From Herbinix sp. (GTDB lineage Bacteria; Bacillota; Clostridia; Lachnospirales; Lachnospiraceae), in assembly GCA_028701595.1 (NCBI GenBank), contig JAQVQL010000003.1:1-37742 (forward strand): DNA of 37,742 nt, given 5' to 3'. The position numbers and the translations under genes are program-made. The notes under the pieces were generated by a model, which was given only the letters and a program-made list of their open reading frames with translations, was not told where the DNA came from and made no database searches. Below, piece after piece: positions 31,752-37,742 of this stretch (position 1 is the stretch's first letter; each line of letters begins with the position of its first letter).

Positions 31752-32735
31752 ATGGAGCCCTTATTACAGGTAGAGGATCTTACAATAGCTTTTGTAGAGG
31801 ATAATACACAGACAGTTGTGGTGGATAAGGCTGGATTCTCAGTAAAATCTGGAGAGGTTATATGTATTGTAGGGGAGTCCGGCTGCGGTAAAAGTGTTAC
31901 AGCCCTATCCTTACTTGGATTGTTGAGCCCTAATGCTCGCATTATAGATGGAAGTATAATATTTGAGGGAAAAGACCTTCTTAAAATGAATGAGAAGGAA
32001 CTTGATGGTATCAGGGGTAGTGAGGCTACTATGGTATTTCAAGATGTTATGAACAGCTTAAATCCTGTACTTACCATCGGCAATCAACTGACAGAGATTA
32101 TCCGTATTCATATGGGCTATGATAGAAAAAAGGCCAATGAATATGCTATAGAAATGATAAAAAAAGTTGGCTTACCAGATGCTAAGGCTGTTATGAAGAA
32201 GTATCCTCATATGCTTTCAGGTGGAATGCAGCAGAGAGTTATGATAGCCATAGCTTTGGCCTGCGGGCCAAAGCTTATAATAGCCGATGAGCCTACAACT
32301 GCTTTAGATGTTACTATACAGCTTCAGATTATGAAGCTTTTAGTGGAGCTGCAGAAGGAATTTCACATGTCAATTCTATTGATTACACATGATATCGGAC
32401 TTGTAGCAGAGCTTGCCGACAGAGTCATTATAATGTATGCGGGGCAGTTTATGGAGGAAGCTCCGGTGAATCAATTATTTGATCACCCATCACACCCATA
32501 TACAAGAGCACTTCTTGAATCGGTTCCTTGTATATATGATGATCCAGACAAAAAGCTATCCTCCATTCCTGGGACCGTTCCGGATAATTATCAGGATATT
32601 GAAGGCTGTAGGTTCTTTGGACGTTGTTCCTATGGGATTCCAGCTTGTAAGGAAAAGCAGGTTTATTCTGAACTTGAAGAGGGGCATTTTGTAAGATGTC
32701 ACCGAGCTGTAAAGGAGGAGATTCCTTTTGTATAA
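31752..32735 (+). CDS. Peptide ABC transporter ATP-binding protein, DppD/OppD type
   Basis: A 327-residue ATPase: Walker A GESGCGKS (41-48), signature LSGGMQQR (155-162), Walker B LIIADE (175-180), and the oligopeptide-transporter C-terminal region with clustered Cys (GCRFFGRCSYGIPACKE). A longer frame from 31689 exists, but AGGAGG (31740-31745) lies just before ATG 31752. It overlaps the next ATPase gene by 8 nt. It powers import of the ligand delivered by the lipoprotein. Confidence 0.93.
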   Translation: MEPLLQVEDLTIAFVEDNTQTVVVDKAGFSVKSGEVICIVGESGCGKSVTALSLLGLLSPNARIIDGSIIFEGKDLLKMNEKELDGIRGSEATMVFQDVMNSLNPVLTIGNQLTEIIRIHMGYDRKKANEYAIEMIKKVGLPDAKAVMKKYPHMLSGGMQQRVMIAIALACGPKLIIADEPTTALDVTIQLQIMKLLVELQKEFHMSILLITHDIGLVAELADRVIIMYAGQFMEEAPVNQLFDHPSHPYTRALLESVPCIYDDPDKKLSSIPGTVPDNYQDIEGCRFFGRCSYGIPACKEKQVYSELEEGHFVRCHRAVKEEIPFV

Positions 32736-33735
32736 TAAGGAAGATAGAAAGCCTCTGATGGTAACCCGCGGATTAAAAAAGTATTATCCTGTGAGGGGTA
32801 CGACCATAGGTAAGAATAGCCCCGTTACACACGCCGTTGATGGCGTAGATTTTGAGATATATGAAGGAGAAACACTTGGCATTGTTGGTGAATCCGGTTG
32901 TGGCAAGTCTACTATTGGACGGCAAATTGTAGCCCTGGAGAAGCCTACTTCGGGGCATGTTCTATATCAGGGAGAATCGATATCAGAAATGTCCACAAGG
33001 CAACTTCGTAAAATCAGAACTCAATTACAGATGGTGTTTCAGGATTCAACATCATCATTAAACCCAAGAAAGCAGGTCTATGATATTCTGGCTGCTCCCA
33101 TGCTTTATCATGGAATTACCACGGGTGATAATCTAGATGGAGAAATCAACAGACTTTTAGACCTAGTTGGTCTACCAAAGTCTATGAAGCATAGATATCC
33201 TCACGAGTTTTCGGGAGGACAAAGGCAAAGGATTGGCATTGCTAAGGCTCTATCTGTAAAGCCAAGACTTATAGTATGTGATGAGCCTGTAAGTGCACTT
33301 GATGTATCAGTGCAGGCGCAAATACTAAATCTACTAAAGCAGCTACAGGATGAGTTCAAATTAACATATGTGTTTATTGCTCATGGATTGGGTGCGGTTC
33401 GCTATGTAAGTAGTCGGATTGCTATAATGTATCTTGGAAGAATTGTAGAAATCGCCAATACACAGGAGCTTTTTGATGACCCCGTACATCCCTATACCAA
33501 GGCTTTGTTCGATGCTTCGCCCATACCTGCCCCCAAGCTTCGGGGAAGAGAGAGAATAGTACTCAAAGGAGAAATCCCCTCATCGGTGAATCCTCCTAAG
33601 GGTTGCAGATTTCATACCAGATGTCCATATGCTATCCCATCGTGTGAGATTAATGACCCTCCGCTTATACCTGTTAAGCCCGGAAGTAATCATATGGCTG
33701 CTTGTCCGGTACTTTTGGCAGAAAGAGAAAGGTGA
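32728..33735 (+). CDS. Peptide ABC transporter ATP-binding protein, DppF/OppF type
   Basis: A 335-residue ATPase with Walker A GESGCGKS (54-61), FSGGQRQR signature, Walker B LIVCDE followed by [12 protein letters not shown], and the C-terminal [15 protein letters not shown] region of this subfamily. The start is TTG, with AAAGGAGGAG (32711-32720) upstream, inside the end of the preceding gene. It forms a heterodimer with the DppD/OppD protein. Confidence 0.93.
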   Translation: MYNKEDRKPLMVTRGLKKYYPVRGTTIGKNSPVTHAVDGVDFEIYEGETLGIVGESGCGKSTIGRQIVALEKPTSGHVLYQGESISEMSTRQLRKIRTQLQMVFQDSTSSLNPRKQVYDILAAPMLYHGITTGDNLDGEINRLLDLVGLPKSMKHRYPHEFSGGQRQRIGIAKALSVKPRLIVCDEPVSALDVSVQAQILNLLKQLQDEFKLTYVFIAHGLGAVRYVSSRIAIMYLGRIVEIANTQELFDDPVHPYTKALFDASPIPAPKLRGRERIVLKGEIPSSVNPPKGCRFHTRCPYAIPSCEINDPPLIPVKPGSNHMAACPVLLAERER

Positions 33736-33792
33736 TAGAAAGCCACTTTCTACCATAAAGCACAAATAACATATGCAGGAATGAGGAAAACA

Positions 33793-34737
33793 ATGCTTAA
33801 ATATATCATAAAAAGAATATTAATCGCTATACCAGTACTTATCGGTATTACTATTCTGGATTATGCCATTATGAGTCTCGCTGGTAGTCCCTTGGAAATG
33901 ATGCTGGGGCCAAAGACTACTGAAGCGGCGTTAGAGGCTAAAGCGATACAGCTTGGACTGGATAAACCCTTTTATGTTCAATATTTTGTGTGGCTTAAGA
34001 ATATGTTACAGGGAAATCTGGGTTATTCGATAAAAAGCTATCAGCCTGTAAGGCAGATCATTAGTAGTCATCTGGGGCCAACGCTTTTGCTGATGGGAAC
34101 CTCAATGCTTGTGGGACTTGGATTTGCCATACCCATCGGTATTTATAGTGCGATTCATAGATACACAAAAAGAGACTATTCCTTGGTAACCATGTCATTT
34201 TTCGGGACAAGTATACCAAGCTTTTTTCTCTCGTTAATATTTATATATTTATTTACAGTAAGGGTAGGCTGGCTTCCCTCCAGTGGGATGCGAACCGCGG
34301 GAGGAGACGGAGGTTGGGGTGACCTAATCAGACATATGGTAATGCCTGTACTAGTTCTTGCCATCTCCATTGCCGGTTCAAATATCCGTTATGTAAGAAG
34401 TGCGGTTCTTGAGATATTACAAAAGGATTATGTTCGTACAGCAAAGTCTAAGGGTATCGGACGTTTTCTTACTATCAATAAGCATGCCCTTCGTAATGCT
34501 CTTATACCTATCATTACCGTAATTGGTATGCAGATTCCAACACTTTTTGGAGGAGCAGTTATTATTGAACAGGTTTTTAGCTGGCCGGGTCTTGGACTAA
34601 TCACTATGAATGCCATAATGAGTAGGGATTACCCTCTTGTTATGGGAGTAGCCCTCTTAACGGCGGTGGTGGTTCTGGTGGCTAATTTAATTACAGATAT
34701 CTTATATGCTTTGGTAGATCCAACCATAAAGTATTAG
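33793..34737 (+). CDS. Peptide ABC transporter permease, DppB/OppB type
   Basis: A 314-residue inner-membrane permease, about six helices. It opens LKYIIKRILIAIPVLIGITIL and holds the binding-protein-dependent permease signature (KDYVRTAKSKGI, then NKHALRNALIPI; the EAA loop). GAGGA lies 5 nt before ATG 33793, while ATG 33781 has no proper site. In this operon the ATPases precede the permeases, the reverse of many dpp operons. Confidence 0.92.
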   Translation: MLKYIIKRILIAIPVLIGITILDYAIMSLAGSPLEMMLGPKTTEAALEAKAIQLGLDKPFYVQYFVWLKNMLQGNLGYSIKSYQPVRQIISSHLGPTLLLMGTSMLVGLGFAIPIGIYSAIHRYTKRDYSLVTMSFFGTSIPSFFLSLIFIYLFTVRVGWLPSSGMRTAGGDGGWGDLIRHMVMPVLVLAISIAGSNIRYVRSAVLEILQKDYVRTAKSKGIGRFLTINKHALRNALIPIITVIGMQIPTLFGGAVIIEQVFSWPGLGLITMNAIMSRDYPLVMGVALLTAVVVLVANLITDILYALVDPTIKY

Positions 34738-34751
34738 AAACGGAGATAACT

Positions 34752-35624
34752 ATGAGTAATTCCGAAACATCAGATTATAAAAGCAGCACATTTAAGATGA
34801 TAATTAAGCGCTTTCGTAAACATAAGCTAGCAGTGGCAAGCTTGTATTTTCTGTGTATCATGACACTACTTGCATTACTTGCGCCTATTATTTCGCCCTA
34901 TAATCCTAATCAGGTAAGTACATCCTTCTCATCTCCTCCTTCTTTAGCGCACTGGCTTGGTACGGACCAGATAGGGAGGGATATGTTAAGTAGAATTTTA
35001 TATGCCACTAGAATATCTTTGTTTGTCGGGTTTGCTGCGACTGTCGTATCTACTGTAATCGGTGTAATACTGGGATTGATTGCGGGATATTTTGGTGGAG
35101 TGGTTGATATAATTATAATGCGTATAACGGATACTATTATGTCATTTCCTTATATTCTTCTTGTGCTTGTGGCAGCATCCATATTTGGAGCGGGATTATG
35201 GAATATTATTTTGATACTTGGCTTTGTGGATTGGCCAGGTGCGGCGAGATTGGTTCGCGGAAATGTTCTATCTCTTCGAGAAACCAATTTTGTGAAAGGA
35301 AATGTGGTTGCGGGAATGCCAAATAGATATATTCTATTTTCCGAGATTCTTCCAAATACTATAGGTCCCGTTCTGATATATGCTACTTCGGTATTTGCCA
35401 TATCCATACTTGATGAGGCAGCACTAAGCTTTCTTGGCATGGGTGTTCAGCCTCCAACCGCAAGTCTTGGAAATATATTAAACGGAGCAGAATCCATAAC
35501 AATACTCACCAGTAAGTTTTGGTTATGGATACCAGCAGGTGTTCTAATAATATTACTTGTTGTAAGCATAAACTTTGTCGGTGATGCACTTCGAGATGCA
35601 ATTGATCCGTCGGCAAAGGAATAA
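34752..35624 (+). CDS. Peptide ABC transporter permease, DppC/OppC type
   Basis: A 290-residue permease with the N-terminal OppC region (MIIKRFRKHKLAVASLYFL, LAPIISPYNPNQ), then HWLGTDQIGRDMLSRILY, and the EAA loop (RETNFVKGNVVAGMP). It partners the DppB-type protein. GGAG precedes the ATG; the gene starts 14 nt after the previous stop. Last gene of the operon. Confidence 0.93.
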   Translation: MSNSETSDYKSSTFKMIIKRFRKHKLAVASLYFLCIMTLLALLAPIISPYNPNQVSTSFSSPPSLAHWLGTDQIGRDMLSRILYATRISLFVGFAATVVSTVIGVILGLIAGYFGGVVDIIIMRITDTIMSFPYILLVLVAASIFGAGLWNIILILGFVDWPGAARLVRGNVLSLRETNFVKGNVVAGMPNRYILFSEILPNTIGPVLIYATSVFAISILDEAALSFLGMGVQPPTASLGNILNGAESITILTSKFWLWIPAGVLIILLVVSINFVGDALRDAIDPSAKE

Positions 35625-35669
35625 TATTATAGGTGGATATCTTATCAATAATTGGATAGAATAGTATAT

Positions 35670-35729
35670 AAAGGGGTTGCCTTAGAAGTACCAGTAAACA
35701 TTTGAAGGGTACATAGAGGTGGCCTTTTC
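35670..35729 (+). terminator. Possible terminator after the peptide importer operon
   Basis: An imperfect hairpin built on GTACC and GGTAC with outer GG/CC pairs, ending in CCTTTTC. It lies about 45 nt after the last permease stop. The rest of the gap to 36005 is AT-rich and contains only the promoter described next. Confidence 0.4.
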
Positions 35730-35909
35730 TGATTATTTAACCAAAATATGGTAATATATGTTGGCTAAATGCACTAATACATTGCCTAATAGCTTTATAA
35801 AAATTCCACAAAATTAACAAAAGTCCTTATTACCACTAACAAAAGAAGCCTATTTCTGTTATAATGTATTATAGAAGAGAATATTCTTTTCAAATCCATT
35901 GTTTTGTAA

Positions 35910-35941
35910 GTCGTTGACATCAAACGACTAACATATAGATT
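35910..35941 (+). promoter_or_regulatory. Promoter of the CarD-like gene
   Basis: TTGACA (35914-35919), 16 nt, TAGATT (35936-35941). The -35 box is overlapped by arms GTCGTT (35910-35915) and AACGAC (35923-35928), a possible operator. Confidence 0.5.
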
Positions 35942-36005
35942 TAAGGCTTAAAATTGTTTGATATGATACTTGTGTTGGCTTTTCAGAGAAGATAGGAGAG
36001 ATTAA

Positions 36006-36518
36006 ATGTATGAATTAGGAGACTATATTATCTACGGTAACCATGGTGTGTGTAAGGTGGAAGAGATAGGCAGCCTTAATATATCGGGTATGGATAAAAG
36101 TATAGAATGCTATACACTTCAACCAGTATTTTCAAAGGCGAGCACCTTATATACACCCGTAGATAATGATAAAGTATCTATGAGAAAAGTGATCTCTAAT
36201 GAAGAAGCAACCGAATTGCTAAAGCAAATTCCGGATGCTCCCTTACTTTGGATAGAGAATGATAAGCAAAGGGAAGAGGCTTATAAGGAAGCCCTAAGAG
36301 AACGCGACTGTTTGGACTGGGTGAAGATTATAAAGACTCTTTATGTAAGAAAGCAAGAGCGTTTGTCTCAGGGTAAGAAGCTGACATTTACAGATGAAAA
36401 GTATCTGGGTATTGCTCAGGATTTTCTCTATGGTGAGCTTTCCATTGCTATGGACATAGATAAGGATGAAGTAGAAAACTTAGTTATGGATTGCCTAGAG
36501 CAACTTAATGCTGTGTAA
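36006..36518 (+). CDS. CarD-like transcriptional regulator (CarD_TRCF domain)
   Basis: A 170-residue protein. The N-terminal RNA-polymerase-interacting Tudor-like domain is clear (YELGDYIIYGNHGVCKVEEI, YTLQPVFSKASTLYTPVDN), followed by an all-helical C-terminal domain (ERDCLDWVKIIKTLYVRKQ, FTDEKYLGIAQDFLYGEL). CarD-type proteins bind the polymerase beta subunit and tune promoter opening, often for stress or growth-rate control. GGAGAG precedes the ATG. It stands alone. Confidence 0.92.
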   Translation: MYELGDYIIYGNHGVCKVEEIGSLNISGMDKSIECYTLQPVFSKASTLYTPVDNDKVSMRKVISNEEATELLKQIPDAPLLWIENDKQREEAYKEALRERDCLDWVKIIKTLYVRKQERLSQGKKLTFTDEKYLGIAQDFLYGELSIAMDIDKDEVENLVMDCLEQLNAV

Positions 36519-36683
36519 TAGCATGTAATAAGCGGAGTTCATATTCTCTTATTATATAACCTATGACTTATATAACAAATAAATATATTCTATTTGCTCC
36601 AAGTGAAAGGATTTGTTAACATTAATTAAGGCTTGAATTTAGTTAATTCACAGCTTAATATGTTAATGATAAGAGGGGATTAT

Positions 36684-37505
36684 ATGAAGAAAACCAAGAT
36701 GTTCGGGGCAATTTTAATCATAATACTTCTTTTTACATCCTGTTCACAAAAGGAGACAGACACTATGAACAACGACAAGAATACAGATACTATACCCACA
36801 GAAGTACCGGCAGATCCTACATCTACACCTACACCAGAACCAACTCCCGAGCCTACACCGACAGAGGTACCTGAGATTGATTATTCTGATAAGAAGATTG
36901 TGGCATTGACCTTTGATGACGGTCCGAATTTGGAGATTACACCTCAGATTTTGGACATATTAGAGGAGAAAGAAGTAGTTGCTTCATTTTTTCTTATTGG
37001 TAAGTACGTTACGGAAGATACAAAGCCTATAATGGAAAGGCAATTGGAGCTTGATTGTGAAATCGCTAATCATTCCTGGAATCATAACTCAATGAATGCA
37101 TATACTGCCGAAGATAATATCGATGAGATACAAAGGACCAATGAAATCATCGAAGAGATGGTAGGTGTAACACCAAAGTTTTTCAGACCACCATTTATTT
37201 CTACAAGTCCGACCATGTTTGAAGCTATTGACCTTCCGTTTATAAATGGAATTAATTGTGAAGACTGGAGTGCCAATATAACTGCAGAGCAAAGAGTCGA
37301 AAGAATACTGACTAATGTTAAGGATGGGGATATTGTACTTCTTCATGATTTCAATGGTAATAAGAACACAGTGGACGCTTTAGGTGAAATGATTGATGGA
37401 CTGATAGAGGATGGATATGCTCTTGTTACTGTAAGTAAGCTTTTTGAATTAAAGGGTGTAGACCCTAACCAAGAAAATAAATTATGGACCAATCCAAGTT
37501 GGTAA
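36684..37505 (+). CDS. Polysaccharide deacetylase (NodB domain) lipoprotein
   Basis: A 273-residue exported enzyme of carbohydrate esterase family 4. It has a signal peptide with lipobox FTSC (Cys20), a Thr/Pro/Glu-rich spacer (34-66), then the NodB domain: TFDDGP (76-81; catalytic base and metal Asp), HSWNH (130-134; metal His), RPPF (168-171), DWSAN (194-198) and LLHD (219-222; catalytic His). All five motifs are present, so it should be active, removing acetyl groups from peptidoglycan or another glycan at the cell surface. AGAGGGG before ATG 36684 is a better start than the TTG at 36633. A strong terminator follows. Confidence 0.93.
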   Translation: MKKTKMFGAILIIILLFTSCSQKETDTMNNDKNTDTIPTEVPADPTSTPTPEPTPEPTPTEVPEIDYSDKKIVALTFDDGPNLEITPQILDILEEKEVVASFFLIGKYVTEDTKPIMERQLELDCEIANHSWNHNSMNAYTAEDNIDEIQRTNEIIEEMVGVTPKFFRPPFISTSPTMFEAIDLPFINGINCEDWSANITAEQRVERILTNVKDGDIVLLHDFNGNKNTVDALGEMIDGLIEDGYALVTVSKLFELKGVDPNQENKLWTNPSW

Positions 37506-37529
37506 TTTTGACATAAAACTTTCCTAAAT

Positions 37530-37578
37530 CAAGAACATGGCATAGAAGATAAACTTTTAGCCATGTTCTTGGTTTTTT
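37530..37578 (+). terminator. Strong intrinsic terminator after the deacetylase gene
   Basis: CAAGAACATGGC (37530-37541) and GCCATGTTCTTG (37560-37571) form a perfect 12-bp stem, followed by G and six T. Confidence 0.9.
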
Positions 37579-37601
37579 ATAGTATATTAATTAAAATATA
37601 G

Positions 37602-37630
37602 TTGACAAAACCTAAGGAATAATGTATATT
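37602..37630 (+). promoter_or_regulatory. Strong promoter reading out of the window
   Basis: TTGACA (37602-37607), 17 nt, TATATT (37625-37630). The gene it serves begins at or beyond the right edge; an ATG at 37731 is too close to the end to judge. Confidence 0.65.
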
Positions 37631-37742
37631 AATAAAATGCAATGAATAAATATACGAAATATAATGTATTTATTAACACAACTAAGAACACTCGTAACTA
37701 TATTAATAAGAGGTTCAAAGGATAATACGATATGAGGTGTAT

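Noticed and set aside
1-37742. CRISPR array or tRNA genes
   Set aside because: No regularly spaced direct repeats and no tRNA-like sequence with a T-arm were seen on either strand.

Overview
The window reads as a low-GC, Gram-positive anaerobe of the class Clostridia, most likely a Lachnospiraceae-type genome. This is inferred from AT-rich codon use, strong AGGAGG-type ribosome sites, sigma-A promoters of the TTGACA-N17-TATAAT kind, and typical clostridial families (PadR/DUF1048 pair, XRE-DUF5680, CarD-like regulator, Amidase_3, MATE). No rRNA or tRNA gene was seen.

Region 1 (1-21188) is the right-hand part of a nonribosomal peptide (probably mixed NRPS/PKS) biosynthetic cluster, all on the plus strand. 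A giant NRPS enters from the left: the end of one adenylation domain and its carrier protein, then three successive Cy-A-PCP modules and a terminal thioesterase. Each Cy domain carries the DxxxxD heterocyclisation motif, and each of the three A domains has a cysteine-type pocket code (DLYN[L/M]SLIWK), so the predicted product ends in three consecutive thiazolines. No oxidase, reductase or methyltransferase domain is present in the part seen. A type II thioesterase follows, then an ABC-2 exporter pair, a MacB/FtsX-type permease plus ATPase, a PadR regulator with a DUF1048 partner, a fused AccD-AccA carboxyltransferase (malonyl-CoA supply, suggesting PKS modules outside the window) and an Sfp-type phosphopantetheinyl transferase that would activate the carrier proteins. 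An in-frame TAG interrupts the first A domain at pocket position 331, where Trp is expected.

Region 2 (about 17.7-18.3 kb and 21.2-27.8 kb) is rich in decayed mobile DNA: a frameshifted tyrosine recombinase, an IS256-family transposase with two in-frame stops, a serine recombinase tail, and the 5' piece of a group II intron lying directly after a terminator. Between them are an XRE/membrane protein gene split by an in-frame TAG, a cell-wall amidase, an XRE-DUF5680 regulator followed by a small membrane protein carrying the GGADGPT motif of Na+-pumping decarboxylase beta subunits, and a Phd/YefM-RelE type toxin-antitoxin pair whose toxin is frameshifted.

Region 3 (27.9-37.7 kb) is ordinary chromosomal content: a MATE exporter, a GNAT acetyltransferase, a complete five-gene peptide ABC importer (binding lipoprotein, two ATPases, two permeases), a CarD-like regulator, and a lipoprotein polysaccharide deacetylase with a clear terminator. 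A strong promoter at the right edge reads out of the window.
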